This document shows positions 8,550 to 18,189 of a stretch of 34,575 nt of DNA, one piece after another. The position numbers were made by a program, and so were the translations under genes. This stretch comes from Candidatus Nomurabacteria bacterium RIFCSPLOWO2_12_FULL_44_11 (lineage in GTDB: Bacteria; Patescibacteriota; Minisyncoccia; Phycocordibacterales; UBA9973): assembly GCA_001787125.1 (NCBI GenBank), contig MFVU01000015.1:19992-54566 (forward strand), read 5' to 3'. Each line of letters begins with the position of its first letter. The first letter of the stretch is position 1. Under the pieces are notes generated by a model. It saw only the letters and a list, made by a program, of their open reading frames with translations. It had not been told where the DNA came from and made no database searches.

Positions 8550-9356
8550 TTACTTATATTTCCTTATCTCCTCACAAAGTTTTTGGGCTTCGGCTTTTGG
8601 ATCAGCGGAGAAAATTATGCCACGAGAGGAATTGATGATGAGCCCGAGGCCCGCTGAATTAAGCCCTGCTTTAACTATTGCTTCAACTGATCCGCCCTGA
8701 GCACCCACACCCGGCACAAGAAAAGTCATGCCACCAGTTATTTCACGGATCTTTTTCATTTCTTCTGGATACGTGGCACCTACGACAAGCATGCAGTTAT
8801 TATTTTTATTCCAAATTTTCGAGACCCGCTCTGCAATGACTTCCCAGAGCGACACTTGTCGACCTGCGAGGTCGACAAGTTGATCCTGCAGTTCTCCAGC
8901 TCCTGGATTTGATGTTCTACATAAAATAATACTACCTTTATCTTTCCTGTCTAAAAATGGCTGGACCGCTTCCTGCCCCAGATACGGATTTACTGTAACG
9001 GCATCGAAGCCGAGCCAATCAAAAAGTGAAATAACGTAACCTTCATTAGTGTTGCCTATGTCCGCACGCTTAGCGTCGCAAATAGTAAAAATTTTCGGGT
9101 GATTCTTTTGCAAATACTCCATGGTCATTTTGAGTTCCCGGATGCCTTGGTCGCCGCGAGCTTCATAGAAAGCAATATTTAATTTAAAAGCGGCAGCATA
9201 CTCATGCGTCTGCTCGATAATCCATTTATTGAATTCAAACTGCGGAGTATGATTCTGCTTGAATTTCTCCGAAATTTTCTCGAAATCTGAATCCAGCCCA
9301 ACGCATAGTAGCGAATTTATTTCTTTGGCTCTTTTGTTGTATTTATCTATTATCAT
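8550..9356 (-). CDS. pyrF: Orotidine 5'-phosphate decarboxylase
   Basis: LLCVGLDSDFEKI...FTICDAKRADIGNTNEGY...TSNPGAGELQD. Confidence 0.95.
   Translation of the reverse strand: MIIDKYNKRAKEINSLLCVGLDSDFEKISEKFKQNHTPQFEFNKWIIEQTHEYAAAFKLNIAFYEARGDQGIRELKMTMEYLQKNHPKIFTICDAKRADIGNTNEGYVISLFDWLGFDAVTVNPYLGQEAVQPFLDRKDKGSIILCRTSNPGAGELQDQLVDLAGRQVSLWEVIAERVSKIWNKNNNCMLVVGATYPEEMKKIREITGGMTFLVPGVGAQGGSVEAIVKAGLNSAGLGLIINSSRGIIFSADPKAEAQKLCEEIRKYK
8854..8880. repeat. Perfect palindrome ACTTGTCGACCT-GCG-AGGTCGACAAGT within pyrF
   Basis: 12-bp arms, 3-nt loop; translated as QLVDLAGRQVS. Confidence 0.85.
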
Positions 9357-9363
9357 TATTTTT

Positions 9364-9383
9364 ATACGTATATGTATACGTAT
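9364..9383. repeat. Palindrome ATACGTATA-TG-TATACGTAT between pyrE and pyrF
   Basis: Perfect inverted repeat. Confidence 0.7.
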
Positions 9384-10004
9384 TTATTTTTTCAACTCCA
9401 AAAACTTCTTCCCATGACCAAGCGTAGTATTTATCGGAACTCCCTTTTTACATAAAGGGCACTCCTCTGCAGTATAAGTTGTAACGGGTAATTCCGAAAG
9501 AGAATCGAATGGAATTCCTAAAACTTTTGCATTTATTTTTTCAGGATCTTTGTTCACCATAACACAAACTCCTATAACTTTTCCGCCGGCCTGTTCTACC
9601 GACCTAGCTACTTTTATAACTGATCCACCAGTTTGGGTAGAATCTTCTAACACTAATACTTTTTTACCTTTAACATATTCGTCGTATCCTCGTTTAAATA
9701 TTTGGTCGTTTTCCGAAGTTTTTTCCGTAAATACGCTCAAAACTTCTTTGCCCGTAAATTTAGTTAAATGGTAGGCAGTCCATTGTGAAAAAGGGATACC
9801 TGCTACGGCGGGCGAGACCACAACTTCCACTCCTTTATCTTTATACTTTTCGGCAAAGAGTTTACAAATCCCTGACACCGATTCAGTATGCGGAAGTAAT
9901 GCATCCTTATTAACATAAGTATCAAAATGAAGCCCAGAGGTTCCGACAAAGTGACTATCGGTTATTATCGCACCAACCTTCTTTAATATAGAAATAATAT
10001 CCAT
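9384..10004 (-). CDS. pyrE: Orotate phosphoribosyltransferase
   Basis: KKVLVLEDSTQTGGSVIKVARSVEQAGGKVIGVCVMVNK (PRPP-binding loop); pyr context. Confidence 0.88.
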   Translation of the reverse strand: MDIISILKKVGAIITDSHFVGTSGLHFDTYVNKDALLPHTESVSGICKLFAEKYKDKGVEVVVSPAVAGIPFSQWTAYHLTKFTGKEVLSVFTEKTSENDQIFKRGYDEYVKGKKVLVLEDSTQTGGSVIKVARSVEQAGGKVIGVCVMVNKDPEKINAKVLGIPFDSLSELPVTTYTAEECPLCKKGVPINTTLGHGKKFLELKK

Positions 10005-10009
10005 TGTCT

Positions 10010-11077
10010 TTATCTTAACCTCTCTTTAATCTCTTTCGCAAGGTAGGGGTTCCACATCGCTCCAATCGCCGACATAACAATATCGGCTCCAGCATTTCGG
10101 TATTCGAAAAAGTCATCGGCGTTTGTCACTCCTCCGACCCCGATGATAGTGTATCTATAGCCGAACTCCTCCCGAAATTTTTTTAATTTCTTGGTCATCT
10201 CGAGCCCAGCCCATTTAATCGGTGAACCACAGGTCCCGCTAGTAACTCTTCCACCAGTTAAAGCGGGCTTGCCCTCATCGTCAATAATTTTAGCGGGCAT
10301 TGTATTGATTGCCGAAATCGCTTGGACCATGGGCGCTACCGCTTCGACGAATTTCCTCAGGTGCTCGGTGTCTGGAAAATAAGAAATTTTTATAATTATA
10401 GGGGTGTCGCCTATTTCATTTCGAACTGCTTCGACGACTATCTTTGAGCGCTCAACATCTAAACACAATAAATTGTTTATACCTTCATTCGGGCAAGCCA
10501 GGTTAAGCTCAATAATTTTTACTTCGGTTTCTTTCATCAATTTCGCTATTAATATAAAATCTTTTAGATAAAGTTCGAAGCCACCAACCTTCGGGAGGGT
10601 GCCTTGAATTCCACCCACCACAATTTGTCCTTTTTTGGCATATGAGATAGAATCGCGTAAATCTGCTTGCCAAAAACTCGGGTCCATTGATGGTATGCCG
10701 AAAGAGTTTGTAGTCGAGAGCGGTTCGGTAAAAGATTTCGCTATTTTCACTCCCTTCGAAGCGAGCTCTAAAGTCATATCTCCTACTACTTCTAGTGGAG
10801 CAATGTTAGGCAAAGGGTGACAAGGATGCATGTGAGCTCTGGTGTCCTTGTATTCCACAATATCGAATCCCTTATCTAGAGCAGCTTTCACAAAATTACC
10901 ATTTATCAATGGCCCGTTTGCAATCCCAAATGGTGAATTTACTTTAAAACCCAGAAAATCGTAGGTTTTTTTAGAGCTATTCTCTATAACAACCCCATCT
11001 GCAAAGGCGCCAAATGGCCCCTCCTTAAAGTTCTCCTCATAAGTTTTATTGGGGTCGTAGAATGGTTCGTGAAGCAT
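10010..11077 (-). CDS. pyrD: Dihydroorotate dehydrogenase family protein
   Basis: FGIANGPLINGNFVKAALDKG...IIELNLACPNEG...IIGVGGVTNADDFFEYRNAGADIVMSAIGAM. Confidence 0.85.
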   Translation of the reverse strand: MLHEPFYDPNKTYEENFKEGPFGAFADGVVIENSSKKTYDFLGFKVNSPFGIANGPLINGNFVKAALDKGFDIVEYKDTRAHMHPCHPLPNIAPLEVVGDMTLELASKGVKIAKSFTEPLSTTNSFGIPSMDPSFWQADLRDSISYAKKGQIVVGGIQGTLPKVGGFELYLKDFILIAKLMKETEVKIIELNLACPNEGINNLLCLDVERSKIVVEAVRNEIGDTPIIIKISYFPDTEHLRKFVEAVAPMVQAISAINTMPAKIIDDEGKPALTGGRVTSGTCGSPIKWAGLEMTKKLKKFREEFGYRYTIIGVGGVTNADDFFEYRNAGADIVMSAIGAMWNPYLAKEIKERLR

Positions 11078-11098
11078 TCTATTTATACTAACAGAAAA

Positions 11099-11797
11099 CT
11101 AAGGAATATTCACTGGGGACTCTTTGAAGCTATGGCGAAACATAAAGTATACAAAAATTGCGCCCACTAAAATGAGAATGTTGACATGATTAAGAAGAAT
11201 GGAGCCAAAATGATAAAACAAAATGGTCCATAAAGTGTTCCAAATAGTTATTGAGATTAAAGAATAGAGCGCGAATTTTAAAAATGAAAGATGGAGTATT
11301 CCCGCCGCGGTAGCGGCAAGTGCGCCGAAGTTAGGATGAACATAGGTGGTAAAAAGTATTTTAAGCCCCTTCTCGCCTATTTTCGTTTGCACTTTTTCCA
11401 AAGGCGCTCGCAAGCCAAATTTTAAGAGCACATGATACCAGCCAAATCTGCCTAAGACATAATTAAAAATTGCGGTAAGAAAAAATCCAAAGATGACTAG
11501 AAGAAGCATAAAAGGGACATCAAGCCCCGCCTCGCGCGCAATCACCACGCCCAGGGCCACCACAATTGAACCCGGGAAATACCAATTTATCAGTAACAGC
11601 CCTTCACCGATGGCGCCCAAGAGAACCACCCAGTAGCCGTATTTTTCATAGTAAACCGTGGTGAATTTTATTATTTCTTCGGGCTTAGGCAGGCCCAGGA
11701 GGTTGTAGGTAAATAAAAATATTAGATACGCGGCGACAATTACAAGTAAAACTCCAATGTAACGAAAAAATTTCTTCCACTGCTCTGTCATCAACAA
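11099..11797 (-). CDS. DedA/SNARE-associated-like membrane protein
   Basis: YYEKYGYWVVLLGAIGEGLLLINWYFPGSIVVALG...; multiple TM segments. Confidence 0.75.
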   Translation of the reverse strand: MLMTEQWKKFFRYIGVLLVIVAAYLIFLFTYNLLGLPKPEEIIKFTTVYYEKYGYWVVLLGAIGEGLLLINWYFPGSIVVALGVVIAREAGLDVPFMLLLVIFGFFLTAIFNYVLGRFGWYHVLLKFGLRAPLEKVQTKIGEKGLKILFTTYVHPNFGALAATAAGILHLSFLKFALYSLISITIWNTLWTILFYHFGSILLNHVNILILVGAIFVYFMFRHSFKESPVNIP

Positions 11798-11852
11798 AGT
11801 TTAGCATAAAACGAAACGCCGGAGAGCGCGAAGCCCCCCGGACGGTGTGTGA

Positions 11853-12182
11853 TTACTGGCAAGCACGTCTATCGTACTCGTAGCTCGCGCGAGCGGCAGC
11901 GAGAATCAACCGGCGGTGATATCCCCGCTCAGATTGATTGCGTCCGCCAAGCCGACCGATCGCGCTTTCGAGGATATCATCGGAGATCTGGCCACTAAGC
12001 GCCCAGCCCCGATCATGGATAATCCACCCGCCCTTGCTTTTGACCCACGAAGCTCGTTTGACTCCGAGGGAATCAAAAACGTAATGCCCTTCCGAGGCCG
12101 CGTTAAGGGCAGAAGCTAGGGCGTGAGCCGCAGCATCTTCAGCCAGAGAACCAGCCATCTTGCGAAAATCAACTTCAGTCAA
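11853..12182 (-). CDS. Hypothetical protein (TTG start, SD-like GAGGAGAGG)
   Basis: 109-aa ORF with upstream purine-rich RBS. Confidence 0.5.
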   Translation of the reverse strand: MTEVDFRKMAGSLAEDAAAHALASALNAASEGHYVFDSLGVKRASWVKSKGGWIIHDRGWALSGQISDDILESAIGRLGGRNQSERGYHRRLILAAARASYEYDRRACQ

Positions 12183-12235
12183 GGTACCTCTCCTCGCCCA
12201 CTTTATATCACACTTTGTGAAAATTACAATAAGGA

Positions 12236-12721
12236 TTACTCTGTAAGTCTAATTTCTTTTCTGTCTTTCCATTCGGGCCAATGAGAAATTATTTTTTCGG
12301 CTTGCGCTTTAGTGGATCTCAGAAAAAAACGAATGAGCTTTGTTGCTTCCTCAGGTAAAATCTCTACCGCAGATGGAAAATGCTCCCAAAGTTCTGAGGC
12401 CATGGTTTTGTTATGACTTACACCAGCATTATCCTCCCAAGTAAGCATGTGGGCTTCCCAGATTTGCCCGGCGAGACCGGTGAGGTAAATGTCAATAGAC
12501 GGATGGCCTTCGGTAACCAAATCGACAAAGAATTTTTCCTCGGCTTCCGTTAGGTTCGGTACTTCGCCTGGTCTAAGTTCGGAAAGTTTCTGCGGTAAAC
12601 CGGGGGCCCTCGTCGCCATGAAATCGATAAATTCCTGGCCGAGCCAGCGCAGATTAAAAAAAATCTCTCTCTTTGGAGCAAGGAGCTTATCCCCTGGACC
12701 TCCTGGAACGCCGGGATTCAT
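12236..12721 (-). CDS. Hypothetical protein
   Basis: 161-aa ORF; TATAAT 7 nt upstream of ATG. Confidence 0.65.
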   Translation of the reverse strand: MNPGVPGGPGDKLLAPKREIFFNLRWLGQEFIDFMATRAPGLPQKLSELRPGEVPNLTEAEEKFFVDLVTEGHPSIDIYLTGLAGQIWEAHMLTWEDNAGVSHNKTMASELWEHFPSAVEILPEEATKLIRFFLRSTKAQAEKIISHWPEWKDRKEIRLTE

Positions 12722-12724
12722 ATG

Positions 12725-13444
12725 TTATATTATAGCTCTCTTTTCTAAAAAATTCTCGGCATCAATTTCACCTTGCTTGATAGTTTTTTTGATTCTCTCT
12801 TTATTGGTATCCAAGCTATTTAGAAGCGGCATCCGGCTCGGTTCCAAAATTTCCCTCAGACCGTAAATTTGGTTGAAATATTTATTGGAAATAACCCCGA
12901 TAACTTCATCGTAAGCTTTTAATTCCTCTTGCAGAATATTTCTAAATTTTCTGACTGGAGTCATGCGACCGTCTACATATCGCCGACCGCCTATAAAAAC
13001 TTTCTTAGGGTAAAGAAGAGGCAAGGCACATGCGGCACGCATGAGATCGAAAATATTATTTTGTTTCAAGTCCATCAGTATCGGCTCCTTGGTTTCCCAG
13101 TCAGTGATAAAAGTATACAAATTGGCTTTCGAGTTCTCCATCGCTCTAATATTCAAGCGTGTTTTTAAAATATTAATCAAGTAATCTAAATCGAGGATTG
13201 GTTTTTTACGAAGTGGATTCAGGAAATTTATTAGTTTTCTGCCGGAGCTGTATTCTACCCACACTTCTTCAAGTTCCTCCATCTGGTTCGTGACAAAGGG
13301 CACTTGCTCAAATATTCCCACGGAAGTGGAAAAAATAGTGTCAAAATATTCTTTCCCCAATTCTCTTTCAAAAACTTTAAGCACTCCCACAAAATAAGCC
13401 CCGCGCATCGTCCCGCCCTGGATAATTAATGCTCTTTTAGGCAT
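12725..13444 (-). CDS. Patatin-like phospholipase family protein with variant nucleophile elbow
   Basis: RALIIQGGTMRGAYFVGVLKVF oxyanion motif; STSVG; VDGR catalytic-Asp motif. Confidence 0.78.
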   Translation of the reverse strand: MPKRALIIQGGTMRGAYFVGVLKVFERELGKEYFDTIFSTSVGIFEQVPFVTNQMEELEEVWVEYSSGRKLINFLNPLRKKPILDLDYLINILKTRLNIRAMENSKANLYTFITDWETKEPILMDLKQNNIFDLMRAACALPLLYPKKVFIGGRRYVDGRMTPVRKFRNILQEELKAYDEVIGVISNKYFNQIYGLREILEPSRMPLLNSLDTNKERIKKTIKQGEIDAENFLEKRAII

Positions 13445-14375
13445 GACGATCAAAGACCCTTTTTAAATTTCCTTGCGCCACATCAGCCATGAATGCTTTG
13501 GCTTTAGCCTCAAACGCTAACTTGAGAGCTACGTCTATAAGCACCTGAAGGTGAATATCCTTTTTTCTCTTTTGATATTCTTCTATTAAAGTAAGTCCTT
13601 TTTTTGCCTGCTCCTTGCACCATTGTAAAACACCTGGGTGATTTTTATATTTCCGCGACTTTAAAGTATCTATTGTGATATCTAATCTCTCACAATCCTC
13701 TGCTGAAATGTTTACCAATCCAGCTTTCAAATCCTCTTTGAGGTCTCGAAGATTATAGTAAATTCGATCGGCTTCACCAAGTGGTTGAATGGCACTAAAA
13801 TGCTCTGGGGACTCTCCGCACGCTTTCAATGCCCCTCCAATAACTCCTCTAATATCTAATTTATAGAAGTGATCATAGAGTTCTTGCCCGCTAAAAATTT
13901 GGTGAGTACCTTTGCGTTTTGCGTCAAAAAGTAAGGATTCTAAAATATCTACAGTCTCTTCGCTGATATCGAAGCCTGCTTCCTTTGCTAATTTAAAACA
14001 AAGTTTAAATAATTCGTCTACTTTATCCTTTGGTAACCCTCGTGCTGTTAGATTATCAATTTTTTGTTGTACGTAATCCGCGGAACTTGCATAACCATCC
14101 GGTAAAGGAACATCCCCATCCGCCACATCATCAACGAAACGCATAGCGATGTAATAATTTTCCATAAGATGACTTCGTTCAAAAGAACCGGAAAGCCTTC
14201 GAAGAATTCTAATGCCGAGAATAAACCATTTGTATTCTGGTTTTCCTCGTTCTAGCATTTGGTTGAAGACGTCTTCGCGAACAGAAGCAAATTCAGCAAC
14301 TTCTGAATTTAATTGAGAAATACGTTCTTTCTTGGCATGTTCAGCTGCGAGCGTTTCTAGGCTCTTAATTTTCAT
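13437..14375 (-). CDS. Squalene/phytoene synthase-like protein
   Basis: YYIAMRFVDDVADGD (DxxxD-like) and YYNLRDLKEDLKAGLVNI (second aspartate motif region). Confidence 0.72.
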   Translation of the reverse strand: MKIKSLETLAAEHAKKERISQLNSEVAEFASVREDVFNQMLERGKPEYKWFILGIRILRRLSGSFERSHLMENYYIAMRFVDDVADGDVPLPDGYASSADYVQQKIDNLTARGLPKDKVDELFKLCFKLAKEAGFDISEETVDILESLLFDAKRKGTHQIFSGQELYDHFYKLDIRGVIGGALKACGESPEHFSAIQPLGEADRIYYNLRDLKEDLKAGLVNISAEDCERLDITIDTLKSRKYKNHPGVLQWCKEQAKKGLTLIEEYQKRKKDIHLQVLIDVALKLAFEAKAKAFMADVAQGNLKRVFDRHA

Positions 14376-14401
14376 AACCATATTCTACTAGTAAGTACCA
14401 G

Positions 14402-14430
14402 TAAAAACCACCCTTTCGGGTGGCTTTTTT
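14402..14430 (-). terminator. Terminator downstream of fusA (possibly bidirectional)
   Basis: AAAAACCACCC-TTTC-GGGTGGCTTTTTT. Confidence 0.8.
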
Positions 14431-14461
14431 ATTTTCTCGCTGCAATGATGGTTTCCGCCAC
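14429..14461 (-). pseudogene. Second, recoded copy of the EF-G C-terminus ([10 protein letters not shown])
   Basis: GTGGCGGAAACCATCATTGCAGCGAGAAAATAA encodes the same 10 residues + stop as the fusA end. Confidence 0.85.
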
Positions 14462-14509
14462 CCCAGAACCAAAGCCTTCGGCTTGGTACAGGGCAGGCGT
14501 TATTCGGCA

Positions 14510-16657
14510 TTACTTACGAGCGGCTATTATTGTTTCAGCGACATTATTGGGAACCGTATCATACCTCAAGAATTCCATAGTGAAGGAGGCGCGGCCTTCG
14601 GTCATGGAGCGCAGGCCGGTCATATAGCCGAACATTTCAGAAAGCGGCACGATAGCGCGCATAACTTTATTCATGCCGCGATCTTCCATGCCCTCTATTA
14701 GTCCGCGCTTACTCGAGAGGTTGCCAGTAACATCACCCATAAACTTTTCCGGAGTTACTACTTCCACTTTCATCATTGGCTCCAGGATCACCGGGCGCGC
14801 TGAACGGCACGCGTCTTGCACGGCCATGGAGGCGGCAATTTTGAAAGCCATTTCGTTCGAGTCCACTTCGTGATAACTGCCGTCCCAGAGGTCCACCGAA
14901 ACATTGACCATCTTAAAGCCCGCCACGATCCCACGATCCAGCCCTTCCTTGAATCCTTTTTCACAGGCCGGAATATATTCCTGCGGAATCACGCCGCCTC
15001 TGATTGAGTTTACAAATTCAAATCCCGGACTGCGCTTGGTATTTTTCGGCAGGTCTTCCAACTCTTCTTTGGTGAGCGCCTCCATCGGCTTGACACGGAT
15101 CTTCACATGGCCATAGTTACCGCGACCGCCGGACTGCTTGATGTATTTGCCTTCAGCTTCAGAACTAGCAGAGATAGTTTCGCGGTAGGCCACTTGCGGT
15201 TTGCCCACATTCGCCTCCACGGTAAATTCCCGCTTCATACGATCCACAATAATTTCAAGATGAAGTTCACCCATGCCGGCAATAATGGTCTCCCCTGTCT
15301 CCTGATCGGTAGAGACCTTGAAAGTTGGGTCCTCCTGCGCGAGACGGTTTAAGGCCATACCCATTTTTTCCTGGTCGGCCTTGGTCTTCGGTTCAATACG
15401 CAGCGAGATAACCGGTTCCGGGAAAACGATACGATCAAGTGCTACCGGGTGGTTCTCGTCGCAGATAGTATCGGAGGTGATAGTGTCCTTGAGTCCCACC
15501 GCCGCGGCGATTTCTCCGGCGAAGACTTCTTTCACTTCTTCACGGTCGTTGGCATGCATTCGAAGTATGCGTCCGATGCGCTCTTTGTTTCTTGTGCGCG
15601 GGTTATATACATAACTTCCTGCGGCCAGTGTTCCGGAGTAGACCCGGAAGAAAATTAGCTGGCCCACGAAGGGATCCGTCGCCACCTTGAAAGCCAGTGC
15701 GGCAAAGGGTTCGGCGTCCGAGGCGTGCCTTTCTACTTCCTCGTCGGTGTCCGGATTGATGCCTTTGATGGCCGGAATATCGGTCGGCGCTGGCAGATAA
15801 TCCACCACGGCATCAAGCACGAGCTGGACGCCTTTATTCTTGAGTGCGCTTCCCGCAAAAACCGGGAAAATTTTATTAGCAATTACGGCTTTGCGGAGAG
15901 TTGCTTTCAGGGTATCGAATTTGGGCACGAGGCCGTCTAAATATTCAGTCATCAAGGTGTCATCTGTTTCTACAATTTTTTCAATTAATTCATTGTGATA
16001 TTTAAGCGCGTCGGCTTCCAGCTCCTTTGGAATTTCTTTTTCAATAACCTTATTGCCCATTTCACCTTCAAAATAGTAGGCCTTCATACGCAGAACATCT
16101 ACCACGCCTTCATGTTTCTCTTCCAGGCCGATGGGTATTTGCATGCGTACCGCATTTTTATTCAAACGGTCTAAAATTGTGGCAAAAGAACGTTCAAAAG
16201 ATGCACCGGTGCGGTCAAGCTTGTTGATGAAACATACCCGTGGAACTTTCGCTTCGTCTGCATAGCGCCAGTTTGTTTCGGATTGTGGCTCCACGCCAGC
16301 CACGCCGTCGAAAACAACCACTGCGCCGTCTAGCACTCGGAGTGATCTTTTAACTTCCACGGTAAAGTCAATGTGACCCGGAGTGTCAATAATATTGAAA
16401 CGATGTTTTTTAGTTTTATCGCCTGCGGCATACGTTGGCGTCCAGAAACATGTTACCGCCGCGGAAGTAATAGTAATTCCACGCTCGCGCTCCTGTTCCA
16501 TCCAATCGGTCACCGTATCGCCCTCATGCACCTCCCCTATTTTGTGCGAAACGCCGGTATAAAAAAGCACACGCTCGGTCGTAGTCGTTTTGCCCGCGTC
16601 AATGTGGGCGATAATTCCAAAATTTCTAACTTTTTCTAAGGGGTAATCTCTTGACAT
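14510..16657 (-). CDS. fusA: Elongation factor G
   Basis: [26 protein letters not shown]... Confidence 0.99.
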   Translation of the reverse strand: MSRDYPLEKVRNFGIIAHIDAGKTTTTERVLFYTGVSHKIGEVHEGDTVTDWMEQERERGITITSAAVTCFWTPTYAAGDKTKKHRFNIIDTPGHIDFTVEVKRSLRVLDGAVVVFDGVAGVEPQSETNWRYADEAKVPRVCFINKLDRTGASFERSFATILDRLNKNAVRMQIPIGLEEKHEGVVDVLRMKAYYFEGEMGNKVIEKEIPKELEADALKYHNELIEKIVETDDTLMTEYLDGLVPKFDTLKATLRKAVIANKIFPVFAGSALKNKGVQLVLDAVVDYLPAPTDIPAIKGINPDTDEEVERHASDAEPFAALAFKVATDPFVGQLIFFRVYSGTLAAGSYVYNPRTRNKERIGRILRMHANDREEVKEVFAGEIAAAVGLKDTITSDTICDENHPVALDRIVFPEPVISLRIEPKTKADQEKMGMALNRLAQEDPTFKVSTDQETGETIIAGMGELHLEIIVDRMKREFTVEANVGKPQVAYRETISASSEAEGKYIKQSGGRGNYGHVKIRVKPMEALTKEELEDLPKNTKRSPGFEFVNSIRGGVIPQEYIPACEKGFKEGLDRGIVAGFKMVNVSVDLWDGSYHEVDSNEMAFKIAASMAVQDACRSARPVILEPMMKVEVVTPEKFMGDVTGNLSSKRGLIEGMEDRGMNKVMRAIVPLSEMFGYMTGLRSMTEGRASFTMEFLRYDTVPNNVAETIIAARK

Positions 16658-16660
16658 GGT

Positions 16661-16684
16661 AATAAAAAAGCGCCTGATGCGCTT
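16661..16684 (-). terminator. Hairpin AAGCGC-ATCAG-GCGCTT + TTTTTATT upstream of fusA
   Basis: Inverted repeat followed by T-run on minus strand. Confidence 0.65.
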
Positions 16685-16757
16685 GAAACACTATATAATA
16701 TAACCCATCTTTTTGCAAACCAAAAGCCACATTTTGGTGGCCTTCGAAATCAAATTA

Positions 16758-16991
16758 TTATTCTGTTTTTAGTTCTTCGGGCGGTTTAAAATAATCGCTT
16801 ATTTCTTGATTCAATTTTCTTTCTGCAGATGACATCATTTGCCAGACAGCAAGAGGAATATTTCCACTATATTTAAGCATTAACTCCATAAGCAATTTAG
16901 CAGCATCTGCTGTTCCTTCTAAACTAAACGGTTTCCCCTTCGCATCTTTTCTGTTAACTGGTAATTGACCACTTCCAGGTGTAGTTTCCAT
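16758..16991 (-). CDS. Hypothetical protein
   Basis: 77-aa ORF METTPGSGQLPVNRKDAKGK... Confidence 0.5.
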   Translation of the reverse strand: METTPGSGQLPVNRKDAKGKPFSLEGTADAAKLLMELMLKYSGNIPLAVWQMMSSAERKLNQEISDYFKPPEELKTE

Positions 16992-17093
16992 ATATTTAAA
17001 CTGAATTATCTATTAATATCTAAAGTGTACCCCCTGACACGTGCTGTCAAGGAAGAAAAGCAACTTATCCCAGCCCAAATTTTGCAAGATAAA

Positions 17094-17147
17094 AAATGAA
17101 AATCTGCTTCGCGCATAAGGTATGGCCTATTCGGCCCCGCAGATTTT
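17094..17147 (-). terminator. Long hairpin with T-rich tail downstream of rpsG
   Basis: AAAATCTGC...GCAGATTTT then CATTTTTTATC on minus strand; inner GGCC-GAATA-GGCC. Confidence 0.55.
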
Positions 17148-17251
17148 ATTTTCAAACGTAGGGTAAGTGGTTATTTAAAATATAGGGAGCAAACGACGGC
17201 AAAATTTGAGCGGGATGATGAAAACATAGTCGCTACGCTCCTTGTTTTCTA

Positions 17252-17722
17252 TCACCATGCGAAATGCGCAAAGGCCTTGTTGGCTTCGGCCATTTTGTGA
17301 GTGTCTTCTTTCTTCTTTACGGCCACGCCTTCGTTTTTTGAGGCAGCGATGAGTTCATCGGCGAGTTTCAAATGCATGGGTTTGCCTTTACCGCCGCGGG
17401 CGGCATCGCGAATCCAGCGCACCGCGAGCGCGAAGCGCCGCTCCGGCCGGACTTCGCGAGGCACCTGATAGTTGGCACCACCAATCCGCTTGGAGCGGAC
17501 TTCCGTCATCGGACCGGCGTTCCGAATAGCCGCATCGAAAATTTCCAAGGGGTTAGGATTACCAGTTTTTTCCTTGATTGTATCAAAGGCGCTGTAAACC
17601 ACCTTGCGGGCAGTTTCTTTTTTCCCGGACCATATAATGCAATTGATAAACTTCTCCAATTTTTGAGAATTGTAGATAAAATCCGGACTAACTTCTTTTC
17701 TTGCTTTTATTTTGCGTCTCAT
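17252..17722 (-). CDS. rpsG: 30S ribosomal protein S7
   Basis: MRRKIKARKEVSPDFIYNSQKLEKFINCIIWSGKK... Confidence 0.97.
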   Translation of the reverse strand: MRRKIKARKEVSPDFIYNSQKLEKFINCIIWSGKKETARKVVYSAFDTIKEKTGNPNPLEIFDAAIRNAGPMTEVRSKRIGGANYQVPREVRPERRFALAVRWIRDAARGGKGKPMHLKLADELIAASKNEGVAVKKKEDTHKMAEANKAFAHFAW

Positions 17723-17751
17723 TTTTTGTTATGTGTTACGTGTTATGTGAA

Positions 17752-18177
17752 TTATTTGGCTTTAGCTTCCTTTGGTCTCTTGTTTCCGTATAAAGATCGG
17801 CCCTGGCGTCTCTTCTCTACCCCTTGAGTATCAAGCACTCCGCGCACGATATGATATCGGACTCCGATTAAGTCCTTCACGCGACCGCCGCGAAGCAGGA
17901 CCACCGAGTGCTCTTGCAGATTGTGGCCCTCGCCAGGAATATAAGCGGTAACTTCCATACCGTTGGTAAGGCGCACGCGAGCGATTTTACGAAGAGCGGA
18001 GTTCGGCTTCTTCGGGGTAGTAGTGGAAACCTTGGTGCAGACACCGCGCTTGAAGGGCGAGAAGAAAGAGACCGGCCGGTTTTTGAGCACGTTGAATCCG
18101 CGCGTCAAAGCCACCGTTTTATCTTTCGGCTGGGGCTTGGTTCTATTTTTTCTGATTAGTTGATTGATTGTCGGCAT
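17752..18177 (-). CDS. rpsL: 30S ribosomal protein S12
   Basis: [15 protein letters not shown]...[27 protein letters not shown]. Confidence 0.98.
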   Translation of the reverse strand: MPTINQLIRKNRTKPQPKDKTVALTRGFNVLKNRPVSFFSPFKRGVCTKVSTTTPKKPNSALRKIARVRLTNGMEVTAYIPGEGHNLQEHSVVLLRGGRVKDLIGVRYHIVRGVLDTQGVEKRRQGRSLYGNKRPKEAKAK

Positions 18178-18189
18178 GATTAATTTTTA

